Below, in pieces: positions 8,380-15,974 of a DNA stretch of 64,000 bases; position 1 is the stretch's first letter; every line of letters starts with the position of its first letter. The notes beneath the pieces were generated by a model. That model saw only the letters and a list, made by a program, of their open reading frames with translations. It was not told the DNA's origin and did no database searches. The stretch is from Paenisporosarcina quisquiliarum_A. Lineage in GTDB: Bacteria > Bacillota > Bacilli > Bacillales_A > Planococcaceae. The position numbers were made by a program, and so were the translations under genes. The DNA lies in contig NZ_JBHZRU010000016.1 of NCBI RefSeq assembly GCF_043641925.1, positions 1 to 64,000 of the forward strand. Reading direction: 5' to 3'.

Positions 8380-9675
8380 ATGCCAATAATTACACATTTA
8401 CAAGCTCGTGAAGTATTAGATTCTCGTGGGAACCCAACAATCGAAGTAGAAGTATTCACGGAAAGCGGAGCTTTTGGCCGCGCAATCGTTCCGTCTGGAG
8501 CATCCACAGGAGAATATGAAGCAGTTGAGCTTCGTGATGGTGACAAAGGTCGTTACCTTGGTAAGGGTGTCTTAAAAGCAGTAGAAAACGTAAACGAAAT
8601 TATTGCGAATGAATTAGAAGAGAACTACAACGTACTGGACCAAGTTTCAATCGATAAAGCGATGATCGAACTTGATGGTACTGAAAACAAAGCTAAATTA
8701 GGTGCTAATGCCATCCTTGGTGTTTCAATCGCTGTAGCGCATGCTGCTGCTGATTACTTAGATATTCCTTTGTATCAATACCTAGGTGGATTTAATGCGA
8801 AGCAATTACCGGTGCCAATGATGAATATCTTAAACGGTGGTGCACATGCCGATAATAATGTCGATATTCAAGAATTCATGGTTATGCCTGTAGGTGCTGA
8901 ATCTTTCCGTCATGGTTTACGTATGGGTGCGGAAATTTTCCATAGCTTAAAAGCTGTGTTACAAGAAAAAGGATTAAATACAGCAGTCGGTGATGAAGGT
9001 GGATTTGCACCAAACCTTGCTTCAAATGAAGAAGCAATCACGACGATTTTATCAGCTATTGAAAGAGCAGGTTACAAGCCAGGAGAAGAAGTTCTTTTAG
9101 CAATGGATGTTGCATCTTCTGAGTTTTTCAATAAAGAAGATGGCAAATACCACTTGGTAGGAGAAGGTATTGTCAAAACTTCTGAAGAAATGGTGGACTA
9201 TTATGCAGAACTTTGCGATAAATACCCAATCATTTCAATTGAAGATGGATTAGATGAGAACGACTGGGCTGGTCATAAACTATTGACTGAACGTTTAGGC
9301 GATCGCATCCAACTTGTTGGAGATGATTTGTTTGTAACGAATACAACGAAGTTATCACGTGGAATTGAAGAAGGCGTTGGTAACTCGATTTTAATTAAAG
9401 TAAACCAAATCGGTACGTTAACAGAAACTTTTGATGCAATTGAAATGGCAAAACGTGCTGGTTATACGACGGTCATTTCTCATCGCTCTGGTGAATCTGA
9501 AGATGCAACGATTGCTGATATTGCAGTTGCTACGAATGCTGGTCAAATTAAAACGGGTGCACCTTCTCGTTCAGACCGTGTAGCTAAGTACAATCAACTT
9601 CTTCGTATTGAAGATCAGTTGTATGATACAGCTCAATATCTTGGGTTGAAAACTTTTTATAACTTGAAGAAATAA
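8380..9675 (+). CDS. eno: Enolase
   Basis: 431 residues. It dehydrates 2-phosphoglycerate to phosphoenolpyruvate with Mg2+. Signature segments include REVLDSRGNPT, SGASTGEYEA, the proton donor loop GDEGGFAPN, the metal site SIEDGLDENDW, VGDDLFVTN, the catalytic Lys in ILIKVNQIGTLTE and SHRSGESED. Only two bases separate it from gpmI. It is also known as a degradosome-associated protein in Firmicutes. Confidence 0.98.
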   Translation: MPIITHLQAREVLDSRGNPTIEVEVFTESGAFGRAIVPSGASTGEYEAVELRDGDKGRYLGKGVLKAVENVNEIIANELEENYNVLDQVSIDKAMIELDGTENKAKLGANAILGVSIAVAHAAADYLDIPLYQYLGGFNAKQLPVPMMNILNGGAHADNNVDIQEFMVMPVGAESFRHGLRMGAEIFHSLKAVLQEKGLNTAVGDEGGFAPNLASNEEAITTILSAIERAGYKPGEEVLLAMDVASSEFFNKEDGKYHLVGEGIVKTSEEMVDYYAELCDKYPIISIEDGLDENDWAGHKLLTERLGDRIQLVGDDLFVTNTTKLSRGIEEGVGNSILIKVNQIGTLTETFDAIEMAKRAGYTTVISHRSGESEDATIADIAVATNAGQIKTGAPSRSDRVAKYNQLLRIEDQLYDTAQYLGLKTFYNLKK

Positions 9676-9684
9676 TAAATAATT

Positions 9685-9738
9685 TAAAAGGAACTGTCCT
9701 AGTGCCATTAAATCATGGCTAGGGCAGTTCCTTTTTTG
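9685..9738 (+). terminator. Terminator of the glycolytic operon
   Basis: AAAGGAACTG-TCCTAG pairs with CTAGGG-CAGTTCCTTT, followed by TTTT; a strong, long stem directly after eno. Confidence 0.9.
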
Positions 9739-9802
9739 TTTTGATCAGAGTAAGTTTACTGAAGGGAAGACCGAGAAAATACGAATTGAGTGTCCCATAA
9801 AA

Positions 9803-9905
9803 GCTGATTTTCATTGCGGCGGACGCTTTCCGGGGGGCCAACAGGATGTTAGGGTCTAAAGATCGCGCTAATCCTCTTGGAGTCGCCGCCTACATTTCAA
9901 TCAGC
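9803..9905. repeat. GC-rich dispersed intergenic repeat, copy 2 (shortened)
   Basis: It has the same ends (GCTGATTTTCATTGC, CATTTCAATCAGC) and the GGGTCTAAAG and GGAGTCGCCGCC cores of the other copies. It lacks about 20 bp of the centre present in copies 1 and 4. The flank to 9969 holds no gene. Confidence 0.75.
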
Positions 9906-9969
9906 TGAATATTGTAAAAAACAATGGATCATTTTGTTCTGCCTTTTTTCATTAAAGCACTTCGTTAGT

Positions 9970-10440
9970 TTAAGAGTAAACGAACATAGGGAAAAATTTT
10001 ATTAATTCTTCTCCTGTTAAAATTTCGAATAGGTCCGTTGAATCGTGCTTTGTTAATTTCACATATTTATCGCTATCGGTAACTATCTCTAGATTTTCAC
10101 CATTTAGGCTAATCCAAAGTGAATAAGATGCTATTTTGTCTTCACTGCTATTCTTAGATGGAAATTGAAATTGGTAGTCAGCATAACGTTGCATTTCTAC
10201 TTTTGCATTTTTCCAATTAGCATTTTTCACTATATCTATCGCTATAGTCACCCGTTTTCGTTGAGTGACTTCTTTGAAGTCTTCAAAAATATTTTCTTCT
10301 CCTGTTCGATTCTGCACAGTTATTTTTTGCCCTATCATTTCATTTACACAACTCGAACTAACTAACAAAACACTCAGTACAGAAAGAAGTAATAGACTAA
10401 CTGCAATTTTAGTTGAAGGAGCAAAAAGGCTTATTTCCAT
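9970..10440 (-). CDS. Hypothetical lipoprotein-like protein
   Basis: 156 residues, not recognised. A hydrophobic segment at about 12-30 ends in LVSSSC, which resembles a lipobox, so it may be a membrane-anchored lipoprotein. The rest is a small mixed alpha/beta domain with SYSLWISLNGENLEIV and YVKLTKHDSTDLFEIL, reminiscent of short Bacillus exported proteins. No good ribosome site precedes the ATG at 10440, so the start is uncertain. It is the last of three reverse-strand genes separated by similar inverted repeats; the repeat at 9957-9985 overlaps its last codons. Confidence 0.6.
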   Translation of the reverse strand: MEISLFAPSTKIAVSLLLLSVLSVLLVSSSCVNEMIGQKITVQNRTGEENIFEDFKEVTQRKRVTIAIDIVKNANWKNAKVEMQRYADYQFQFPSKNSSEDKIASYSLWISLNGENLEIVTDSDKYVKLTKHDSTDLFEILTGEELIKFFPMFVYS

Positions 10441-10469
10441 ATGGAAGTAAAGTACCCTTAGTTGAAGAA

Positions 10470-11189
10470 CTATTCATTATTTTTTCGAACAACATAAGTT
10501 ATTGCGTTGGTTTTTAACAATACGGATTTTCCATTTCGGATAATGCTGTATTCTAATGGTTTTACTTCCGATTTTAATAATTCCCATCCTATATAGAGGC
10601 TACTAATTTTTTTAATCATATCTTCTGTTGAGAGATTTACTTCCATAAGTGCATCTAACTTTTCGTTAGTTTCTACATCAATTTCTATAACTTCAGAGTT
10701 CACGATAATACAATTTATCCCGTCATTTTGAGTACCATCTGCCATTTGCTGAACAGTTTTATTCAAAGCTACTTCTGATTGAACGTGTTCCAAACTTGAA
10801 ATGGCAACTATTAAATCGAAATTGTTTTTTGGGATTTCATAGTTACCAATATCAGCTTTTTCCGTGAGTATTACTTCTTCAACCTTATACTCTTTACTGT
10901 ATTGTCTTAATCTTAGTAATGCCGAATCAAGTAAATCAACACAAACAACTTTCCCGTTTTTTCGCTTGATTACTTCAGCTATCGGAATACTATTTCTCCC
11001 GACCCCACAACCTAAATCTAGAACTTTTACGTTCTCTTTATCATCAAATAAATGTAATAAATCGGTTACCGTTTTTACAGGTTTGTATAACCAAGAACCT
11101 TCTTCAAATAGTTTAAAGTTATCGTAGCAATAATCGTGATATTTCTTCTCTTCATTTCGAATAAATTCAATTCTACTCAATGTTTTCAC
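10470..11189 (-). CDS. Class I SAM-dependent methyltransferase
   Basis: 239 residues. Motif I KVLDLGCGVGRNS (about 53-65) binds S-adenosylmethionine, the acidic residue after beta-2 is in VVCVDLLDSA, and NNFDLIVAISSLEHV supplies motif IV. The substrate cannot be told. AAGGGGTG lies eight bases before the ATG. It sits between inverted repeats in the cassette-like group and has no partner of obvious related function. Confidence 0.8.
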   Translation of the reverse strand: MKTLSRIEFIRNEEKKYHDYCYDNFKLFEEGSWLYKPVKTVTDLLHLFDDKENVKVLDLGCGVGRNSIPIAEVIKRKNGKVVCVDLLDSALLRLRQYSKEYKVEEVILTEKADIGNYEIPKNNFDLIVAISSLEHVQSEVALNKTVQQMADGTQNDGINCIIVNSEVIEIDVETNEKLDALMEVNLSTEDMIKKISSLYIGWELLKSEVKPLEYSIIRNGKSVLLKTNAITYVVRKNNE

Positions 11190-11266
11190 CCCTTATATTA
11201 AATTCTTTACGGAATGGTGAAATACCTTGTTCAACTAAACTGCTTCGTTAGTAGAAGAAGTTCAAC

Positions 11267-11298
11267 AAAAAAAGCGTTAATCCTACTTGGATCAACGC
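11267..11298 (-). terminator. Reverse-strand terminator
   Basis: Read on the minus strand, GCGTTGATCC pairs with GGATTAACGC around AAGTA and is followed by TTTTTTT. It terminates the gene at 11329-11751, so the methyltransferase downstream needs its own promoter or read-through. Confidence 0.8.
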
Positions 11299-11328
11299 AC
11301 CCGATCGTTAAAGAAGGTAGTAATATCG

Positions 11329-11751
11329 CTATTTATATTGAATGAAATTCGTATCACTAGGCATTACCGATTTAATAAATGCTATATTTTTTTCGTTAAC
11401 ATGGGGTGCAAAAAATTCTCCACCCCAATGTTCGGACTGAAAAATAGTGGTGTCACTTTTACTCAAAAATACAGAGAACCATTTTATCTTTCCTTCTATA
11501 TCTACATTGTTAGTTAATAAATGATTTACAACATCGAGTGCTTTATTTCCCTTGAAAATAGTGAGATTGTTTTCCAAAATCATTTCAAATGAGCCTTTAA
11601 GCAAAGATTTTGTTTCCTCGATAACCACTTCCTCTTCATTCCAACAATGGATTTCTATAGTATCTGATTTTGATAAAAAGTAGTTCAACAAAGGAACCCA
11701 GAAATCTTTTTTTTCATATTCAGATACACTAAAGTACAGTTGGTACTTCAA
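11329..11751 (-). CDS. Hypothetical protein, 140 residues
   Basis: Not recognised. It is a soluble acidic protein with no signal or membrane segment. Notable parts are DTIEIHCWNEEE, a run SKSDT that occurs twice (near residues 27 and 98), and a Trp-rich SEHWGGEFFAP. The start is TTG at 11751 with AAGGAGG seven bases upstream, which supports real translation. It has its own terminator and is the first of the three reverse-strand genes in the cassette-like region. Confidence 0.65.
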   Translation of the reverse strand: MKYQLYFSVSEYEKKDFWVPLLNYFLSKSDTIEIHCWNEEEVVIEETKSLLKGSFEMILENNLTIFKGNKALDVVNHLLTNNVDIEGKIKWFSVFLSKSDTTIFQSEHWGGEFFAPHVNEKNIAFIKSVMPSDTNFIQYK

Positions 11752-11803
11752 TTTACTACCTCCTTTTCAGTGAATATTATAAATTTTATCTCAAATTTCT
11801 TAT

Positions 11804-11839
11804 TGAACTAACCTGCAGAGTTAGGTTAAGTGAAAACTT
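11804..11839. repeat. Cassette-boundary-like inverted repeat
   Basis: GAACTAACCTGC...GTTAGGTTAAG forms a short imperfect stem. Related sequences occur at 11229-11266 (TTCAACTAAACTGCTTCGTTAGT), 10455-10470 (CCTTAGTTGAAG) and 9957-9985 (ACTTCGTTAGTTTAAG). They separate the three reverse-strand genes. The remainder of 11752-12273 holds no ORF. Confidence 0.5.
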
Positions 11840-12028
11840 TCACAATCCAAAATTTATTTTAACATAAATATCCATTTTTTAAAAAATAGAACCTCAATTA
11901 GCGTCGAAATTTGCAACGAATTCGCACACAGACAATAACTTTTATCATCCTTTTAATAGGGATGCTAATTAGGGTGTTAATTTCCTCAATTCAGTTTAAA
12001 ACGCCTACAAATTAACAAAAATAGGAAA

Positions 12029-12061
12029 CTCCATTTCGCATTGAGATTGGAGTGCGAAATG
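12029..12061. repeat. Nested inverted repeats upstream of the symporter
   Basis: CATTTCGCA (12032) and TGCGAAATG (12053) are a 9-bp inverted pair; ACTCCA (12029) and TGGAGT (12048) form an overlapping alternative pair. This could be an operator or mutually exclusive RNA hairpins. Function is unknown. Confidence 0.4.
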
Positions 12062-12273
12062 ATGTGAAAATTTTGTTTACGTACTTGAAAACAGAACTTG
12101 ATAACCTTCAAAGGTGATGTGCTTTTATTAATTATCTATAAAATGGTCTTCCGTGAAAGCTTTTTTTGAATAAAAAGATGCAAAAATAATAGAGCATTGC
12201 ATACAGACTATATAACCATATAGCTGTAATATATATATTTGTGGGAAAACTTACAAAATAGGAGGTTGTTTAC

Positions 12274-13521
12274 TTGATTATATGGACTACATATAAAAAT
12301 TCTTCATTCTTTTTAAAAATGACAATTGGTTTCGTTCTTGGTATTTTAGTTGGGGTCATATGGGGACCAGATGCTGAAGTGCTTAAACCATTAGGTACTT
12401 TATTGATAAAAATGCTCAGCCTCATTGCTACACCGGTTATATTTCTCACCGTTGTCCATGCAGTCATCCAAATGAATCCCGCACAATTAGGAAGAACAGG
12501 CGGGAAATTAATTCTCTATTATGCCATAACCACCGCTGCCGCAGTTTTGATTGGACTCGGTCTTGCTTTATGGATTAATCCTGGTGAGTCCTTATCTCTT
12601 CCAAACGTGGAAGTGGATCAACCGGAAACTTTCTCTCTTTCAAATGTCATATTAAATATCGTTCCTGACAATTTGTTTAATGCCTTTTCATCAGGTAATT
12701 TAATGGCCATTCTATTTTTAGCTATTATTATTGGCTTTACTCTTTCGGGAATGCGTTTTTCCACCGATAAAAAGCTTCAAAAATACGGAAATGATTTGCA
12801 ATCGTTATTTGAAGCAGCGAATGTACTCTTCTTCCGCATCCTTAAAGGGATTTTACTTTATGCGCCAATTGGTATTTTTGCCATTGGAGCCACTTCTTTT
12901 GGAACGCAGGGTTGGGATACCATTACCTCATTATTAAAGTTTACAGCCGTATTTTATCTAGGGGTAGCTATCCTTTGGCTCGTCGTGTATTGCGGTATCC
13001 TTAAAATTTATAATATTCCCGTTCGAAACTTCTTTAGAAACACTAGAGAAGCATATACTTCTGCATTTTTCACTTCAAGTAGTATTGCGACACTTCCTAT
13101 TGCCATGGAGAATGGGAAAAAAGCTGGTATTTCGGAGAAAATGGTCAATTTCAGTTTACCTTTAGGTGCAGTGTTTAATTCCGACGGGGGAGCATTAAGA
13201 ATGGGCGCGTCTATTGTTTTTGCAGCCAACATTGCTGGTGCTAATTTTTCTCCTACGGATTTTTTAACCATCGTATTTGTTGGAACATTACTTTCAATTG
13301 GTACTGCCGGAATCCCAGCAGCAGGGCTTGTAACACTTGCCGCCGTATTAACTATTTTTGATCTTCCCCTGGAAATTGTAGCTTTAATTGCAGGTGTGGA
13401 TATGTTGATAGGAATGGCTGGTACAGCTTCAAATGTGGTAGGTGATTTGGTTGGTGCGGCAGTTGTCGATCAATCCGAAAAAAATCAAAAAGTTAAAACA
13501 GAAGTTATAACTCAAATTTAG
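12274..13521 (+). CDS. Dicarboxylate/amino acid:cation symporter (SDF family)
   Basis: 415 residues with the fold of GltP/DctA transporters: eight membrane helices and two re-entrant hairpins. Hairpin 1 carries TSSSIATLPIA, helix 7 carries NSDGGALRMGAS, hairpin 2 GTAGIPAAGLV, and helix 8 GMAGTASNVVGDL. It takes up acidic amino acids or C4-dicarboxylates with Na+ or H+; the exact substrate is not fixed by sequence. The start is TTG at 12274, eight bases after AGGAGG (12260-12265). It is monocistronic with its own terminator. Confidence 0.88.
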   Translation: MIIWTTYKNSSFFLKMTIGFVLGILVGVIWGPDAEVLKPLGTLLIKMLSLIATPVIFLTVVHAVIQMNPAQLGRTGGKLILYYAITTAAAVLIGLGLALWINPGESLSLPNVEVDQPETFSLSNVILNIVPDNLFNAFSSGNLMAILFLAIIIGFTLSGMRFSTDKKLQKYGNDLQSLFEAANVLFFRILKGILLYAPIGIFAIGATSFGTQGWDTITSLLKFTAVFYLGVAILWLVVYCGILKIYNIPVRNFFRNTREAYTSAFFTSSSIATLPIAMENGKKAGISEKMVNFSLPLGAVFNSDGGALRMGASIVFAANIAGANFSPTDFLTIVFVGTLLSIGTAGIPAAGLVTLAAVLTIFDLPLEIVALIAGVDMLIGMAGTASNVVGDLVGAAVVDQSEKNQKVKTEVITQI

Positions 13522-13573
13522 TTGGCCTCTATTGTGAGGGGAAATCTTTAAGCATATGATTTAAAGAGTATAG

Positions 13574-13611
13574 AAAAATGAGCATGGAAATACGGTTCCA
13601 AGCTCATTTTT
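13574..13611. terminator. Terminator after the SDF symporter
   Basis: AAAAATGAGC-TGGAA pairs with TTCCA-GCTCATTTTT (one bulge); poly-A and poly-T flanks make it bidirectional, serving also the convergent kinase gene. Confidence 0.85.
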
Positions 13612-13665
13612 CATGTCTTTTTCACAATAGCAATCTAAGTGGATGTGTTAGTTTAAGTTAAGGAT

Positions 13666-14601
13666 TCAAGACTCTATATTAGAAAAAAAGATAGTGGATA
13701 GTTCCTCGAGAGTTTGAACTTTATTCATATCTAAGTGCCCATCTAAATAATTCGGTATATGACTAAATCGATGGAGCAGAAGAAGTTGCATTAAATAAGT
13801 CCGTGAAGAATCTGTAAGTGCCATCCCATATGCAGATAGGAAATTCTTAGTTAGTTCTGGTGTTGGGTAATAATTAAATAATATTGGTCCGAGTAAATCA
13901 TAAGTAGGCTCTCCTATAAAACAGTCAGCGAAGTCAATTAGACCAGTCACTCTCCATCTACCATCTGCTTGATTGACGAGTAAATTAAAGGGTGTATATT
14001 CTCCGGTTAATAGTACTTTTTGAGAAGAAGGAACAAATGTTGAAACATACTTTTCAAGTTGCTCGACTAGATGAGGGGCTAAACCTGTTTTAGAGTGGTG
14101 TGTTGTGACTTGTTTCTTTTGAGTGGAAATCCATTCAAAATAGGTTTGATTTAGATGTGGATAATTCTCAACGGGTAGAGTATGCATTTGTTTGATTAAA
14201 ACGCCGACATCTGTTGCAATATCCAACTGTTCTTTCAAGGATAATTTTTCCCATACATCAATTAATAGTTCGCCACTAACTCGTGTCATTATTAAATAAT
14301 GCCATTGTCCGATTGAACCTTGCTTCACAATTGAAGGAACCTCTACTGATATCTTTGACCAATCTGTATTCTCGAGAACTTCGGTTTCGATGACAAATTC
14401 TTCTCGATCGAATGGTGAAAATAATTTCAAGACTAAATCGTCATTGATTGCATAGACAATATTGCCTCCCAATGGAAAACGTTCAATAGAATGATAGGAG
14501 ATATGTTCGTTATTTAGTAGCTGCACTACGACTTCATCCCAGAGGGTTTCATTTTGATGGTTGTTTTTATATTCCTCGCAACTCATTTGCTGTATATTCA
14601 T
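13666..14601 (-). CDS. Aminoglycoside phosphotransferase-like kinase
   Basis: 311 residues, protein-kinase-like fold. The N-lobe has GGNIVYAINDDLVLKLFSP with the ATP-binding Lys; the hinge is WHYLIMTRVSGE; the Mg-binding motif is GLIDFADCFIGEPTYDL. The catalytic loop reads LTGEYTPFNLLV instead of the usual HGDxxxxN, so His and the catalytic Asp are replaced by Thr and Glu. Activity and substrate are therefore uncertain and it need not confer resistance. The ATG at 14601 follows AAGGAG; the upstream 18 codons of the longer ORF are unlikely. Confidence 0.8.
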   Translation of the reverse strand: MNIQQMSCEEYKNNHQNETLWDEVVVQLLNNEHISYHSIERFPLGGNIVYAINDDLVLKLFSPFDREEFVIETEVLENTDWSKISVEVPSIVKQGSIGQWHYLIMTRVSGELLIDVWEKLSLKEQLDIATDVGVLIKQMHTLPVENYPHLNQTYFEWISTQKKQVTTHHSKTGLAPHLVEQLEKYVSTFVPSSQKVLLTGEYTPFNLLVNQADGRWRVTGLIDFADCFIGEPTYDLLGPILFNYYPTPELTKNFLSAYGMALTDSSRTYLMQLLLLHRFSHIPNYLDGHLDMNKVQTLEELSTIFFSNIES

Positions 14602-14683
14602 AGATTTTCTCCTTTTAAACGGTATATAGTTACATTTTATCAAATAGTCTGACACATTTATCTATGTATTTATCGTAACCTTA

Positions 14684-14712
14684 TTGTACTTGTGTCTATT
14701 ATTTGGTAAAAT
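14684..14712 (+). promoter_or_regulatory. Candidate promoter of secG
   Basis: TTGTAC (14684-14689), 17 bp, TAAAAT (14707-14712); 40 bp before the secG start. Confidence 0.6.
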
Positions 14713-14751
14713 AGTTCTTGTTGTGATGTTTCTGATCAGGAGGTGGAACAA

Positions 14752-14979
14752 ATGCATGCGTTGTTATTGACTTTACTTGTCATCGTGTCGCTAGCATTAA
14801 TCGTTGTTGTGTTGTTACAATCAGGGAAAAGTGCAGGTTTATCAGGTGCCATCTCTGGCGGAGCTGAGCAACTTTTCGGTAAGCAAAAAGCTAGAGGAAT
14901 TGACTTAGTTTTGCACCGAGTAACGATTGTATTAGCCGTATTATTTTTTATTTTGGCAATTGCCGTAACGAAATTATAA
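14752..14979 (+). CDS. secG: Preprotein translocase subunit SecG
   Basis: 75 residues, two membrane helices (about 3-23 and 52-72) separated by the conserved KSAGLSGAISGGAEQLFGKQ loop. SecG assists the SecYE channel in protein export. The ATG at 14752 follows AGGAGG at 6-7 bases; the in-frame GTG at 14743 is part of the ribosome site. secG-est-rnr-smpB-ssrA is the standard Bacillus order. Confidence 0.97.
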   Translation: MHALLLTLLVIVSLALIVVVLLQSGKSAGLSGAISGGAEQLFGKQKARGIDLVLHRVTIVLAVLFFILAIAVTKL

Positions 14980-14991
14980 TCAACATACGAA

Positions 14992-15035
14992 CCGCCTGAC
15001 CGATTGGATCGGTTGGGCGTTTTCTTTTTTTATTG
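14992..15035 (+). terminator. Terminator after secG
   Basis: CGCCTGACCGAT and ATCGGTTGGGCG pair around TGG, followed by TTTTCTTTTTTT. Confidence 0.85.
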
Positions 15036-15184
15036 TTTAATGAGTGTACATAATTGGTTTTCTATGAAAAAACTTATAAGCTAAGACTTATTGAAGGTAT
15101 CTTGAGTTTTCTAGTATTAAAAATAAATTTATGAAAAAACTAGAAAAGTGCATAACACTTTTCTGTTCGATGGAGGTTTTTTGA

Positions 15185-15931
15185 ATGCGAATTGCGCAAC
15201 CCAAACCGTTCTTTTTTGAAGCGGGTAAAAGAGCCGTCTTATTGCTCCATGGTTTTACTGGTAACTCGTCAGATGTTCGAATGTTAGGCAGATTTTTAGA
15301 AAAGAATGGGTATACCTCATTAGCGCCTCATTACAAGGGACATGGTGTTCCGCCAGAAGAATTGATTAAAACCGGACCTACAGACTGGTGGAAGGATGTC
15401 ATGAGAGGCTATGACCAATTAAAGGCTGCTGGGTATAATGAAATTGCTGTTGCAGGATTGTCACTAGGTGGTGTCTTTTCATTGAAATTAGGGTATACCG
15501 TACCTGTAAAGGGAATTGTTACGATGTGTGCACCGATGTCGATGAAAACAACTGAACTGATGTATGAAGGTGTTATAAAATATGCACGAGATTATAAGCG
15601 ATATGAAGGAAAAGAAGCCTCGCTTATCGAAGAAGAAGTAGAAGATTTAAAAAAGAGTTCGATGCCTTCATTACCAGATTTACGTAAGCTCGTTTATGAT
15701 GTTCGAGACCACGTAGATCATATCTACGCACCTTTGTTAGTCGTTCAAGGACGTAAAGATGATGTCATCGATATCAACTCGGCAAATATCATTCATGATG
15801 AAGCCGAATCATTTGAAAAACAGATTAAGTGGTATGAAGAATCTGGTCACGTCATTACGCTCGACAAAGAAAAAGAACAATTACATGAAGACATATTAGA
15901 GTTTTTACAGACGCTAGAGTGGCAGGTGTAA
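15185..15931 (+). CDS. est: Carboxylesterase (Est30/YvaK type)
   Basis: 248 residues, alpha/beta hydrolase. The oxyanion region is LLHGFTGNSSD, the nucleophile elbow GLSLGG (Ser near 94), the acid is in GRKDDVI, and the His in ESGHVITLD. Close relatives hydrolyse short acyl esters and monoacylglycerols. GGAGG lies seven bases before the ATG. It precedes rnr by 43 bp. Confidence 0.93.
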   Translation: MRIAQPKPFFFEAGKRAVLLLHGFTGNSSDVRMLGRFLEKNGYTSLAPHYKGHGVPPEELIKTGPTDWWKDVMRGYDQLKAAGYNEIAVAGLSLGGVFSLKLGYTVPVKGIVTMCAPMSMKTTELMYEGVIKYARDYKRYEGKEASLIEEEVEDLKKSSMPSLPDLRKLVYDVRDHVDHIYAPLLVVQGRKDDVIDINSANIIHDEAESFEKQIKWYEESGHVITLDKEKEQLHEDILEFLQTLEWQV

Positions 15932-15974
15932 AAACCGCCCTATAGGCACACTCTGTAAAAAGGAGGGATGAAAG

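Noticed and set aside
13666..14601. Calling the APH-like gene an aminoglycoside resistance gene
   Set aside because: The catalytic HGD is missing and the substrate cannot be told from sequence.
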